A DNA stretch of 64,000 nucleotides from Paenibacillus vini (GCF_018403325.1 NZ_BOSL01000002.1:372001-436000); one strand, 5' to 3'. Shown: positions 33,945-42,683, numbered from the stretch's first letter. Program-made: numbers and translations. The notes: a model not told the origin generated them from the sequence alone.

Positions 33945-35366
33945 ATGACTATTTCATGCGATGTGGCGGTACTCGGCGGCGGAACCGGAGGTTATATCGC
34001 GGCGATCCGCGCGGCCCAGCTTGGCAAGGAAGTCGTGATTATAGAACAGGACAAGCTTGGCGGAACCTGCCTGCACCGGGGCTGTATTCCAAGCAAGGCG
34101 CTGCTTAGAAGCGCGGAGCTTTATGCCCAGATGAAAGATAGCGCCAGTTTCGGAATTGAGACGAGCGGCGTTACTCTGGTATTCCCGAAAGTGCAGGAGA
34201 GAAAACAGGGAATCGTCGATCAGCTACATAAAGGCGTTCAATATTTGATGCGTAAAAATAAAATCCAGGTTCTCCAAGGGAAAGGCCGGGTTATCGGACC
34301 TTCGATCTTCTCGCCTAAAAGTGGAGCCGTGGCGGTTGAACTGAGTGACGGCGAAATGGAGACCGTAGTTCCGGCCAATCTGATCATCGCCACAGGTTCC
34401 CGGCCTCGCTTCCTTCCCGGCTTGATCCCGGACGGCAAGCATATCCTTAGCAGCGATGAAGCTTTGTCCATGGAGGAGCTTCCGGAATCGATGCTGATTG
34501 TCGGCGGAGGAGTCATCGGCGTAGAATGGGCATCCCTGCTTAATGATTTTGGCGTTCAGGTCACGGTCGTTGAAGCGGCGGATCAACTGCTCCCGGCCGA
34601 GGACGAAGAGGTGGCACGCGAGCTGCAGAAACAGCTGCAAAAGCGCGGAGTTACGGTGATGACCGGAGTTAAAGTATTGACTGATTCGTACGAAGTGAAG
34701 GACGGCCTCGTACATATTTCCGCGCAGCGCGGGGATGATGTGACTATCCTGCAAGGAGACAAGCTGCTGGTGTCGGTAGGCCGGCAGGCCAACGTGGAAA
34801 ATATCGGACTCGAAAACACCGATATCGGCCTGCAGCAAGGCTTCATCCGTGTCAACGAGCATATGCAGACGACGGAGCCGCATATTTACGCGATCGGTGA
34901 TTGCATCGGGGGACTGCAGCTTGCGCATGCGGCCAGTCACGAAGGTCTGGTCGCCGTGAACCACCTGGCCGGCGAGTCATCCCACGCCTACGAGGCGTCT
35001 CAGGTACCGCGCTGCGTGTATACGCGACCTGAAGTTGCATCCGTAGGGATTACCGAGAAGGAAGCCAAGCAGCAAGGCCGGGAAGTGAAAACCGCCAAAG
35101 TGCCTTTCTCCGCTATCGGTAAAGCGCTGGTGCAGGGAGAGCGCGAAGGCTTCGTAAAAATTGTGGCCGATGCCGTCACCAATGATCTTGTCGGCGTTCA
35201 AATCATCGGAGCACATGCAACCGAACTGATCGCACAGGCGGCGCTGGCCCAATTGCTGGATGCGACGCCTTGGGAAATCGGACAAGCGGTATTTGCCCAT
35301 CCTTCGCTTTCCGAAATCATCGGAGAAGCGGCGCTCGCAGTGGAAGGACGCTCATTATCCCTTTGA
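33945..35366 (+). CDS. lpdV: Dihydrolipoyl dehydrogenase (E3) of branched-chain ketoacid dehydrogenase
   Basis: Reoxidises the E2 lipoyl group with FAD and NAD. A 473-aa protein. The FAD motif is GGGTGGYIAA (11-20), and the redox disulfide is Cys42/Cys47 in GGTCLHRGCIPSKA. The second dinucleotide motif is IVGGGVIGVEWASLL. TEPHIYAIGDCIGG and the catalytic His-Glu pair in FAHPSLSEIIGE are present. ATG 33945 follows GGTGGAG. It starts a bkd cluster that lacks the B. subtilis ptb, bcd, buk and bkdR genes. Confidence 0.95.
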   Translation: MTISCDVAVLGGGTGGYIAAIRAAQLGKEVVIIEQDKLGGTCLHRGCIPSKALLRSAELYAQMKDSASFGIETSGVTLVFPKVQERKQGIVDQLHKGVQYLMRKNKIQVLQGKGRVIGPSIFSPKSGAVAVELSDGEMETVVPANLIIATGSRPRFLPGLIPDGKHILSSDEALSMEELPESMLIVGGGVIGVEWASLLNDFGVQVTVVEAADQLLPAEDEEVARELQKQLQKRGVTVMTGVKVLTDSYEVKDGLVHISAQRGDDVTILQGDKLLVSVGRQANVENIGLENTDIGLQQGFIRVNEHMQTTEPHIYAIGDCIGGLQLAHAASHEGLVAVNHLAGESSHAYEASQVPRCVYTRPEVASVGITEKEAKQQGREVKTAKVPFSAIGKALVQGEREGFVKIVADAVTNDLVGVQIIGAHATELIAQAALAQLLDATPWEIGQAVFAHPSLSEIIGEAALAVEGRSLSL

Positions 35367-35403
35367 TGCAACTATTATATTTTCTTTTTAGGCCGAAAGG
35401 GAT

Positions 35404-35443
35404 TATAATAAGGTTAACCCAAGTCTTAGTACCAGGTTTTAAG
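35404..35443 (+). promoter_or_regulatory. Promoter with FapR-like operator before bkdAA
   Basis: TATAAT at 35404-35409 is followed by CTTAGTACCAGGTTTTAAG at 35425-35443. That sequence is an imperfect inverted repeat close to the FapR box (TTAGTACCTGATACTAA in B. subtilis). The -35 is weak. Malonyl-CoA control of branched-chain priming would be sensible, but this is inferred. Confidence 0.5.
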
Positions 35444-35490
35444 ATGAGATTAAAATCAGGCGAGGGTGCCAATTAAAGGAGGTAACTCCC

Positions 35491-36513
35491 ATGAATGCAA
35501 AAAGTTCAATTAAAACTCAGCCAAAACATGAGCAGCTCGGATTGTCGGATGCCGAAGTGGTCGACATGTACAAATATATGCTGCTCGCGCGGAAATTCGA
35601 TGAACGGAATTTGCTGCTGCAGCGGGCGGGCAAGATTAATTTTCACGTCTCCGGTATCGGACAGGAAACGGCACAGGTAGCTGCGGCGTTTGCGCTTGAC
35701 CGTGAACGGGACTATTTTTTGCCATATTACCGCGATTACGGCTTTGTGCTTACAGTCGGCATGAGTCTGAAGGAATTGATGCTGTCGGCGTTTGCCAAAG
35801 CGGATGATCCGAATAGCGGCGGCCGTCAGATGCCGGGCCATTTCGGTTCCAAGCGGCTTCGGATCGTAACCGGGTCCAGTCCGGTGACAACGCAAGTACC
35901 GCATGCGGTCGGGATCGCGCTGGCTGCCAAAATGCAGAAGAAAGACATCGTATCTTATGTAACCTTTGGAGAAGGCTCCAGCAATCAAGGGGATTTCCAC
36001 GAAGGCTTGAATTTTGCCGGGGTACAGAAGCTGCCGGTCATTTTCATGTGTGAAAACAACCAATACGCGATTTCCGTACCGATCAAGAAGCAGCTCGGCG
36101 GTAAAGTGTCTGACCGGGCGCTAGGTTATGGATTCCCGGGAATCCGCGTCGACGGCAACGATGCGCTCGAAGTGTACAGAGTCGTTAAAGAGGCTCGTGA
36201 ACGCGCTGTCCGCGGCGAAGGACCGACCTTGATCGAAGCGATGATGTACCGGCTTTCCCCTCACTCTACTTCCGATAACGATCTGGCTTACCGGACGAAA
36301 GAAGAAGTCGATGAGAACTGGAGAAAAGACGGGATTCCGAAGATGAAGCAGTATTTGGTGGAAAATGGCTTGTGGAGTGAAGAACAGGATGAGGCGCTGA
36401 GCAGGGAGATTTCCCAACAGCTTAAAGAAGCGATCGAATCGGCCGAATTGGCTCCGTTTCCGAAACCGGAAGATACGCTCCTGCATGTGTATGCCAGCGA
36501 AGGGGAGGTTTAA
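35491..36513 (+). CDS. bkdAA: Branched-chain 2-oxoacid dehydrogenase E1 alpha
   Basis: Thiamine-diphosphate E1 alpha, decarboxylating the keto acids of Leu, Ile and Val to make branched acyl-CoA primers and allow catabolism. A 340-aa protein with YYRDYGFVLTVGMS, GGRQMPGHFGSK and the ThDP motif TFGEGSSNQGDFHEGLNFAG...ENNQYAIS. The phosphorylation-loop region reads YRLSPHSTSDND. AAAGGAGG precedes ATG 35491. It is followed by bkdAB after 2 bp. Confidence 0.95.
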   Translation: MNAKSSIKTQPKHEQLGLSDAEVVDMYKYMLLARKFDERNLLLQRAGKINFHVSGIGQETAQVAAAFALDRERDYFLPYYRDYGFVLTVGMSLKELMLSAFAKADDPNSGGRQMPGHFGSKRLRIVTGSSPVTTQVPHAVGIALAAKMQKKDIVSYVTFGEGSSNQGDFHEGLNFAGVQKLPVIFMCENNQYAISVPIKKQLGGKVSDRALGYGFPGIRVDGNDALEVYRVVKEARERAVRGEGPTLIEAMMYRLSPHSTSDNDLAYRTKEEVDENWRKDGIPKMKQYLVENGLWSEEQDEALSREISQQLKEAIESAELAPFPKPEDTLLHVYASEGEV

Positions 36514-36515
36514 TC

Positions 36516-37502
36516 ATGCCGGTAATGGAATATATCGATGCGATCCGTCTCGCGATGAAGGAAGAAATGGAGCGGGACGAGAACGTATTTGTGCTTGGGG
36601 AAGACGTCGGTGTAAAAGGCGGCGTATTTACGACCACCAAAGGGTTACAGGAACAGTTCGGTGAACTGCGCGTGATGGATACTCCGCTTGCGGAATCGGC
36701 CATTGCCGGCGTGGCTATCGGTGCCGCGATGTACGGCATGAAGCCGATTGCCGAAATGCAGTACTCCGATTTCATGCTTCCGGCTACAAATCAGATTATT
36801 AGCGAAGCGGCCAAAATCCGCTATCGTTCCAATAACGATTGGAACTGCCCTGTCGTGGTCCGCGCTCCGATCGGCGGCGGGATATTCGGCGGGTTGTACC
36901 ACTCGCAGTGTCCGGAGTCGATCTTTTTCGGGACACCGGGATTGAAGATCGTCGCTCCTTATTCGGCCTACGATGCCAAAGGATTACTTAAAGCGGCTGT
37001 CCGAGATCCGGATCCGGTCCTGTTCTTTGAGAATAAAAAGTGCTACAAGCTGATTAAGGAAGACGTACCGGAAGACGACTACATCGTGCCTATCGGTAAA
37101 GCGAATGTATTGCGAGAAGGTACGGATATCACGGTAATCGGCTATAGTTTGCCGTTGCACTTTGCGATGCAGGCGGCAGCTGAGCTGGAAGCCGAGCAAG
37201 GCATCAGCGCTCACATTCTGGATCTTCGCACGATTCAGCCGCTCGACCGCGAAGCGATTATTGCAGCCGCTCGCAAGACTGGCAAGGTACTTATTGTTCA
37301 TGAGGACAATAAAACGGGCGGCGTCGGCGCCGAAGTGGCGGCGATCATCTCCGAAGAGTGCCTGTTCGAGCTGGATGCGCCGATCCAAAGACTTTGCGGT
37401 CCGGACGTACCGGCGATGCCGATCAGTCCGCCGATGGAAAAATTCTTTATGCTGAGCAAGGATAAAGTTAAAGAAGCTATGACGCAATTGGCGCTTTTTT
37501 AA
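36516..37502 (+). CDS. bkdAB: Branched-chain 2-oxoacid dehydrogenase E1 beta
   Basis: Pairs with BkdAA in an alpha2beta2 E1. A 328-aa protein with FVLGEDVGVKGGVFTTTKGL, DTPLAESAIAGVAIGAAMYG and PIAEMQYSDFMLPATNQI (the active-site wall). RAPIGGGIFGGLYHSQCPES and ILDLRTIQPLDREAI complete the family pattern. GGGGAGG at the end of bkdAA is the ribosome site for ATG 36516. Confidence 0.95.
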   Translation: MPVMEYIDAIRLAMKEEMERDENVFVLGEDVGVKGGVFTTTKGLQEQFGELRVMDTPLAESAIAGVAIGAAMYGMKPIAEMQYSDFMLPATNQIISEAAKIRYRSNNDWNCPVVVRAPIGGGIFGGLYHSQCPESIFFGTPGLKIVAPYSAYDAKGLLKAAVRDPDPVLFFENKKCYKLIKEDVPEDDYIVPIGKANVLREGTDITVIGYSLPLHFAMQAAAELEAEQGISAHILDLRTIQPLDREAIIAAARKTGKVLIVHEDNKTGGVGAEVAAIISEECLFELDAPIQRLCGPDVPAMPISPPMEKFFMLSKDKVKEAMTQLALF

Positions 37503-37521
37503 CAAATGGGAGTGAGTAAAT

Positions 37522-38925
37522 ATGTCATCCAATAAACAATTAACCGATGTCCTTATGCCGCAGCTTGCGGAATCGCTCGTATCGGCAACAATCGGCAAAT
37601 GGTTGAAGAAGCCGGGCGACAGAGTAGAACAATATGAACCGATCTGTGAAGTCATCACGGATAAAGTTAATGCCGAGATTCCGTCCACGCTGGACGGTAT
37701 CATGGGCGAATTGCTTGCGGAGGAAGGCCAGGAGATTTCGGTCGGCACGGTCATTTGCCGGATTGAAACGGAGTCTGCAGACTCCGCTCCTGCAACTGCT
37801 GCAGGAGGCCATTCTCAGACATCGGCCGGAACCCCGGCTGCTGCGTCAACTGCTTCGGCATCCTCGGATCAGTCGCAACGGAGCCGTTACTCTCCGGCCG
37901 TACAAACGATGGCCGCGGAGCATAACATTGATTTGCGCAACGTACCGGGAACCGGTTTGGGCGGCCGCATTACACGGAAAGACGTATTGAATTATCTCGA
38001 AAACGGCGGAGCCGGATCTTCGGCCCCTGTGGCGCAAGCGCCGACGCAGCAAGCGCAATCCGTTTCGGCTCAACAGCCTCAAGCTCAGCAACCTGCCGTA
38101 CCGACGTCCAGTCCCGGCGGCATTTCAGCGGACTTGAGCCGCGCAGCCTTCGAGCCTGTCCGCCATTCCGGTCTGCATTTGACCGAAACGCCGCGGATTC
38201 CGACGATCGAGGTAGAGGGCGGGGACCGCTCGGAGTATTTTATCGACGTGACCCCGATTCGCAATACGATCGCAACCCGGATGCGCCAAAGCGTCTCGGA
38301 AATTCCTCATGGCTGGATGATGATCGAGGTCGACGTGACCAATCTTGTCCAACTGCGGAACAAAATTAAAGACGAGTTCAAGAAAAAGGAAGGCGTCAAC
38401 CTGACCTACCTCGCCTTTTTGCTTAAAGCGGTAGTCAGCGCCATCAAAGATTATCCGATCATGAATTCGGTATGGGCCGTTGACAAAATTATCGTGAAGC
38501 GGGACATTAATATTTCTCTGGCTGTAGGTACGGAAGATTCCGTGCTGACGCCGGTTATCAAGAAAGCGGACCAGAAGAATATCGCAGGTCTGGCCCGTGA
38601 AATCGATGAGCTTGCCACCAAGGTGCGTGCCGGTAAGCTGAAGCTGGACGATATGCAAGGCGGTACCTTTACCGTAAACAATACCGGATCTTTCGGATCT
38701 ATTTTGACCCAGCCGATCATCAATTACCCGCAAGCTGCGATTCTGACTTTTGAATCCATTGTGAAGAAGCCGGTCGTCATCAACGATATGATCGCGGTAC
38801 GCTCGATGGCCAACTTGTGCCTGTCGCTGGATCACCGGATTCTGGACGGCGTCATTTGCGGACGGTTTATGCAGCGGGTTAAAGATAATATGGAGAGCTA
38901 CTCCCTGGACACTCAAGTCTATTGA
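37522..38925 (+). CDS. bkdB: Branched-chain 2-oxoacid dehydrogenase E2, acyltransferase
   Basis: Core of the complex. Order: lipoyl domain (about 5-80) with the lipoylated Lys48 in ITDKVNAEIPS; Ala/Ser/Thr linker; peripheral-subunit binding domain (about 122-158, YSPAVQTMAAEHNIDLRNVPGTGLGGRITRKD in two parts); a second Gln/Pro/Ala linker; catalytic domain (about 235-467). The catalytic His-Asp motif is SLDHRILDGV near the end. At 467 aa it has a single lipoyl domain. GGGAGTGAG precedes ATG 37522. Confidence 0.95.
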   Translation: MSSNKQLTDVLMPQLAESLVSATIGKWLKKPGDRVEQYEPICEVITDKVNAEIPSTLDGIMGELLAEEGQEISVGTVICRIETESADSAPATAAGGHSQTSAGTPAAASTASASSDQSQRSRYSPAVQTMAAEHNIDLRNVPGTGLGGRITRKDVLNYLENGGAGSSAPVAQAPTQQAQSVSAQQPQAQQPAVPTSSPGGISADLSRAAFEPVRHSGLHLTETPRIPTIEVEGGDRSEYFIDVTPIRNTIATRMRQSVSEIPHGWMMIEVDVTNLVQLRNKIKDEFKKKEGVNLTYLAFLLKAVVSAIKDYPIMNSVWAVDKIIVKRDINISLAVGTEDSVLTPVIKKADQKNIAGLAREIDELATKVRAGKLKLDDMQGGTFTVNNTGSFGSILTQPIINYPQAAILTFESIVKKPVVINDMIAVRSMANLCLSLDHRILDGVICGRFMQRVKDNMESYSLDTQVY

Positions 38926-38944
38926 TTTGGAGGACAAAATCAGC

Positions 38945-39631
38945 ATGACGAAATCCATTAGGATCTCATATATCGGAGAAATGGAATACGGGGAAGCCTG
39001 GGACAAGCAAAAGCAAATTGTAAAAGCGATGGATGAGCAGCAGCAGGGGGAACACCTGCTGCTTCTTCAGCATCCGCCGACCTATACGATCGGCTCGCAG
39101 CGGCATCCCGAGCATTTGCTCCTTGGACCCGACCAGCTTCGCGACCGGGGCATTTCCCTGTTTGAAATCGACCGGGGCGGGGATATTACATACCACGGTC
39201 CCGGTCAACTTGTCGGTTATCCGTTATTGTGGCTCGACAGCAGCAAAGGGCTTGACCTGCACGGGTACTTGCGAGACCTGGAACAGGTCATCATTGATTA
39301 TTTGGGAGCATACGGAATTAAAGGATCAAGAAAGCCGGAATATACCGGCGTCTGGGTCGGGGACGAAAAAATTTGCGCTATCGGCGTGAAATTCAATAAA
39401 TGCCGCCACCGCAAAGGGTTTATAACGAGTCATGGCTTTGCCTTTAACGTCAAGCAGGGGATTCAGGAAGAAGGGTTTCGGGGAATCATCCCGTGTGGCA
39501 TTCAGGAATACGGCGTTACTTCCCTGGAGGATGTTACCGGACGTAATTTCACGGTAGAGCAGGCCGCAGAGGGGATTGTCCCTTATTTTAATGACCTGTT
39601 TGGCTATTCCGGATCTTTAAACCTGTTTTAG
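38945..39631 (+). CDS. lipB: Octanoyltransferase LipB
   Basis: Transfers octanoyl from acyl carrier protein to lipoyl domains, the first step of lipoate synthesis. A 228-aa protein with LLLQHPPTYTIGSQRHPEHLL, the signature RGGDITYHGPGQLVGYP, the catalytic Lys region AIGVKFNKC and the catalytic Cys in IIPCGI. ATG 38945 follows GGAGG at 38929-38933. It sits 19 bp after bkdB, whose product needs lipoylation. B. subtilis uses the different LipM/LipL route, so this is a lineage marker. Confidence 0.94.
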   Translation: MTKSIRISYIGEMEYGEAWDKQKQIVKAMDEQQQGEHLLLLQHPPTYTIGSQRHPEHLLLGPDQLRDRGISLFEIDRGGDITYHGPGQLVGYPLLWLDSSKGLDLHGYLRDLEQVIIDYLGAYGIKGSRKPEYTGVWVGDEKICAIGVKFNKCRHRKGFITSHGFAFNVKQGIQEEGFRGIIPCGIQEYGVTSLEDVTGRNFTVEQAAEGIVPYFNDLFGYSGSLNLF

Positions 39632-39726
39632 CGAAGGAAAATAGGTTCCAATAAAGCTAGTAGTGTAGAAGCTACCATCGCGAACAGCATTAAATATACA
39701 ACGACTTTAAGCCACTTTCTTTGCAT
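39628..39726 (-). CDS. prli42: Stressosome-associated membrane miniprotein Prli42
   Basis: A 32-aa protein, too short for most gene finders: a basic N-terminus (MQRKWLK), one membrane helix (VVVYLMLFAMVASTLLALL) and a short tail EPIFLR. The helix with LMLFAMVASTLLA is the Prli42 signature; in Listeria this peptide anchors the stressosome (RsbR) to the membrane. AAGGAG lies 11 nt before the ATG. It converges on lipB with a 4-bp overlap and stands divergent to the M20 peptidase gene. Confidence 0.82.
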   Translation of the reverse strand: MQRKWLKVVVYLMLFAMVASTLLALLEPIFLR

Positions 39727-39805
39727 AATGTATATAACTCCTTCTTCGATTGATTTTGAACAGTCTATCTTATTTTATCGTAAAAATGAAAGTGAGGAAA
39801 GTCCA

Positions 39806-40942
39806 GTGATCAACAAGGACAGAGTAATCAACCAGTTTCTGGAACTGGTGCAAATCGATAGCGAAACCAAACATGAGCGCCAAATTGCGGACGTGCTGAA
39901 AGCCAAGTTCACAGAGCTTGGGCTTGATGTAGTGGAGGATGACTCCGCATCCCGGACCGGTCACGCGGCAGGGAACCTGATCGCAACATTGAAAGCTAGC
40001 GGAGAAACGGGATCTTCCGCAGCTCCCTTTTTGTTTACCTGCCATATGGACACGGTAGCACCAGGAAACGGAATCAAACCCATCGTTGGCGAAGACGGAT
40101 GGATCCGCAGCGACGGCACGACAATTCTCGGGTCGGACGATAAGGCGGGAGTTGCAGCGTTACTTGAAGTCATTCAGGTGCTGCGGGAGAACAATCTGCC
40201 GCATGGACAAATTCAATTCGTCATTACAGTAGGCGAAGAGTCAGCGCTTACCGGGTCCAGAGCGATGGATGCCGGCCAGCTGGATGCGAAGTACGGCTTC
40301 GCGATCGATTCCAACGGGGAAGTGGGGTCCATCTGCATTGGGGCGCCAACCCGCGCACAAATCGATATTGAGATTTACGGCAAATCGGCGCATGCCGGCG
40401 TAAATCCGGAGGATGGCATCAGCGCGATCCAGGTAGCTGGCAAAGCGATTGCCAGAATGAATTTGGGGCGGATCGATGAGACGACAACCGCGAATATCGG
40501 AAAATTCGAAGGTGGGGGCGAGACGAATATCGTTCCGGATTACGTTAAACTGTATGCGGAAGCCCGGAGCACCTCGCTTGAGAAAATCAACAAGCAGATC
40601 GAGAGCATGAAGGAAGCGGTTGAAGCGGTCTGCCGGGAGTATGGAACGAAATTTGAATTCAGCAGTGATCTTGCCTATCCGGCATTCCATTTTAACGATG
40701 ACGACGATGTAGTCGTTCTGGCGAAAAAAGCAGCCGTTCAGCTTGGGCTGTCAGGCAGCACTTTCATTTCAGGCGGCGGCAGCGATGCCAATGTATTTAA
40801 CGGTTTCGGCATTCCAACCGTCAACCTGGCGGTCGGATACGAAAATATCCACACCACCGAAGAGCGGATCAAAGCTGCCGACATTGTAAAAGTGGCTGAA
40901 TATGCTTTGGAAATTGTCGCTCAGTCTCTGAAAGTCAATTAA
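39806..40942 (+). CDS. M20 family metallopeptidase (PepT/YqjE-like)
   Basis: Predicted dinuclear zinc di-/tripeptidase, 378 aa. Metal and catalytic residues are visible: His and Asp in TCHMDTVAPG, Asp in ILGSDDKAGVAALLE, catalytic/metal Glu pair in VGEESAL, and Asp in IDSNGEVG. The dimerisation domain (about 180-290) begins near RAQIDIEIYGKSAHAGVNPE. GTG 39806 is preferred: it has GAGGAAA 5 nt upstream and matches the family N-terminus INKDRVINQFLELVQIDSE. An in-frame ATG at 39728 would run back through the divergent promoter. Confidence 0.9.
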   Translation: MINKDRVINQFLELVQIDSETKHERQIADVLKAKFTELGLDVVEDDSASRTGHAAGNLIATLKASGETGSSAAPFLFTCHMDTVAPGNGIKPIVGEDGWIRSDGTTILGSDDKAGVAALLEVIQVLRENNLPHGQIQFVITVGEESALTGSRAMDAGQLDAKYGFAIDSNGEVGSICIGAPTRAQIDIEIYGKSAHAGVNPEDGISAIQVAGKAIARMNLGRIDETTTANIGKFEGGGETNIVPDYVKLYAEARSTSLEKINKQIESMKEAVEAVCREYGTKFEFSSDLAYPAFHFNDDDDVVVLAKKAAVQLGLSGSTFISGGGSDANVFNGFGIPTVNLAVGYENIHTTEERIKAADIVKVAEYALEIVAQSLKVN

Positions 40943-40966
40943 TGAATCGCTTCATTTAAGTTACAG

Positions 40967-41010
40967 ACAGCCGCCAGTTAGCTATTCGCTGATTGGCGGC
41001 TGTTATGATT
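40967..41010. terminator. Terminator between converging genes
   Basis: ACAGCCGCCA pairs with TGGCGGCTGT with a 17-nt loop. The T tract to the right is poor, so the call is moderate. Confidence 0.6.
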
Positions 41011-41027
41011 TAACCTATTGTATTTTG

Positions 41028-41858
41028 CTAATGAATAACTTTAGAAGGCTGAGGAGGGAGGTTCCGGCTTTGAGCGGGGCTCCAGCTTGTATGCCAATTC
41101 GTACTGTGAACAATGTTCAGGGCTTCGGAAATATCGTTCAAATACTTCTCAATCCTGAGCTGTTCTTCTTCTCCGGGGCGATAAAGTTCAATGCGTCCCA
41201 TCAGTCGGTTCATCGTCGTATGTAAATAGCAGGAGCTTGCTGCAAAACGTGCTTTTGCCATATCCGGAAATTGTTGAGCAATTCGTTCAAAGATGACGGC
41301 AGCTTCCTCAAATCGACCTTCGTCATGCAGTATTTCGCCAAAAATATAGGCGGGGCGTGTAAAGGGAGGTTGTGCCTCCGTCAACAACGCAGCATTCAGT
41401 TGCATTAATTTGGACTTAGCGCGTTCTACGTAACCTTCAGTATATAGTGAGATAATTGATTCGCAAAGATGATATGTATCGTTACCTCCGGTTAATTCGT
41501 CTGCAAGATCCAACAGACCCAACTGGACGGAACGCTGAATGAGGGAGGAGATGAATTCGTAGGTGTTGGCTCCGGAATGAGTCAAAGACTGGACGGTGAC
41601 GTCTCCAAGGCATAAACGGGCCAGAAGCGAAAGCTGCTCCAATGATTCAGCAAATTCTTCAGAGAATGGCCGATCATTGTTTTTCCATTCCAGAATTGTA
41701 TCTAAGGCTTGTTTATGCTCTCCGCAACGGATGAGGCGTTCCAAATTTAGAAAAGATATATCGTCACCAAGCGAAACGGAAACCGAATGATTTGTTTCTT
41801 CGTCTTTCAACATAGATTTCAAATTCACCCCTTTAACCATTAACCATCTACTTATCAT
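41028..41858 (-). CDS. Helical-repeat (TPR-like) protein of unknown function
   Basis: A soluble, almost all-helical protein of up to 276 aa. Pairs of amphipathic helices suggest tetratricopeptide-like repeats, clearest in FGEILHDEGRFEEAAVIFERIAQQFPDMAKAR (about 176-207), where the Gly/Ala/Phe/Ala/Pro spacing fits a TPR. The start is uncertain: AAAGGGG lies before a TTG, codon 13 of the longest frame, and an ATG follows at codon 16. No enzymatic motif was seen. It may be a regulatory or scaffold protein. Confidence 0.7.
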   Translation of the reverse strand: MISRWLMVKGVNLKSMLKDEETNHSVSVSLGDDISFLNLERLIRCGEHKQALDTILEWKNNDRPFSEEFAESLEQLSLLARLCLGDVTVQSLTHSGANTYEFISSLIQRSVQLGLLDLADELTGGNDTYHLCESIISLYTEGYVERAKSKLMQLNAALLTEAQPPFTRPAYIFGEILHDEGRFEEAAVIFERIAQQFPDMAKARFAASSCYLHTTMNRLMGRIELYRPGEEEQLRIEKYLNDISEALNIVHSTNWHTSWSPAQSRNLPPQPSKVIH

Positions 41859-41889
41859 TTGAACACTAATATTGTCGATTCAGGTCGAT

Positions 41890-42036
41890 TTATTTTAAGC
41901 CAGAGCTATGCAGTTGAATGAAGTCTTTGACTTTAGTGCTTCCGCCGGCTTCTTTTTTCCATTGGGACAGAAGAATTCGAACTTGCCAGGCTTTGCCTCT
42001 TGCGGTCATCACATTGCTGGAAAAATGACTTTTCAT
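41890..42036 (-). CDS. mciZ: FtsZ-ring inhibitor MciZ
   Basis: A 48-aa peptide. The central segment ARGKAWQVRILLSQWKKEAG followed by VKDFIQLHS aligns by eye with B. subtilis MciZ (GKAWEIRAKL...YVKDWIS). MciZ caps FtsZ filaments and blocks Z-ring assembly in the mother cell during sporulation. AAAGGAGC stands 7 nt before the ATG at 42036. It is divergent from nudF, which is also the neighbourhood of mciZ in Bacillus. The longer open frame upstream is not likely to be translated. Confidence 0.8.
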   Translation of the reverse strand: MKSHFSSNVMTARGKAWQVRILLSQWKKEAGGSTKVKDFIQLHSSGLK

Positions 42037-42119
42037 GGAACTGCTCCTTTTCTGCAGGTTTGGTATAATAACACCATATGTTCGAAACGGACAAGTTATG
42101 ACAGGGAGGATGATTTGAA

Positions 42120-42683
42120 ATGACAAACGAGAAATTGCAGGAAAAAACAATCTCCACCGAGCCGGTATTCAGCGGTAAAGTGATTTCTTTGCAAATCGAT
42201 ACGGTAGAACTGCCTGACGGAACAGAGGCGAAGCGCGAAATCATTCGCCATCCGGGGGCCGTGGCCGTACTGGCGGTGAAAGATGGACGGTTACTGCTTG
42301 TGGACCAGTATCGGCAGGCGATGGCTCGCTGCGAATTGGAGATTCCGGCGGGCAAGCTGGAGAAAGATGAAGATCCGATGGAGGCAGCTAAAAGGGAATT
42401 ACAGGAAGAGACCGGATACCGATGCGGTAAACTTACGAAATTGCATTCTTTTTACACCTCTCCGGGTTTCGCGGATGAGATCATACATTTGTATGTGGCT
42501 GAGGATTTGACGGCAGGAGAAATGACGCCGGATGAGGACGAGTTTCTGGAGGTTATCGAAGCCTCGTTCGATGAGGTGCAGCAGTATATAGCAGAAGGCC
42601 GGATTGCTGATGCAAAAACGATTTTGGCGGCATATATCTGGCAGCTTCAGCTTGCACAAACACCGGAGCAAGAACGGAAATGA
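42120..42683 (+). CDS. nudF: ADP-ribose pyrophosphatase (Nudix), NudF
   Basis: Hydrolyses ADP-ribose to AMP and ribose 5-phosphate. A 187-aa protein with the N-terminal dimerisation strand (VISLQIDTVELPDGTEAKREI) and a full Nudix box: GKLEKDEDPMEAAKRELQEE followed by TGY, with the metal-binding REXXEE core. GGGAGG precedes ATG 42120. The stop codon overlaps the next start by 4 bp. Confidence 0.94.
   Translation: MTNEKLQEKTISTEPVFSGKVISLQIDTVELPDGTEAKREIIRHPGAVAVLAVKDGRLLLVDQYRQAMARCELEIPAGKLEKDEDPMEAAKRELQEETGYRCGKLTKLHSFYTSPGFADEIIHLYVAEDLTAGEMTPDEDEFLEVIEASFDEVQQYIAEGRIADAKTILAAYIWQLQLAQTPEQERK

Noticed and set aside
33800-33945. Sigma-L (-24/-12) promoter for the bkd cluster
   Set aside because: I searched for TGGCAC-N5-TTGCA-like sequence and found none upstream of lpdV.
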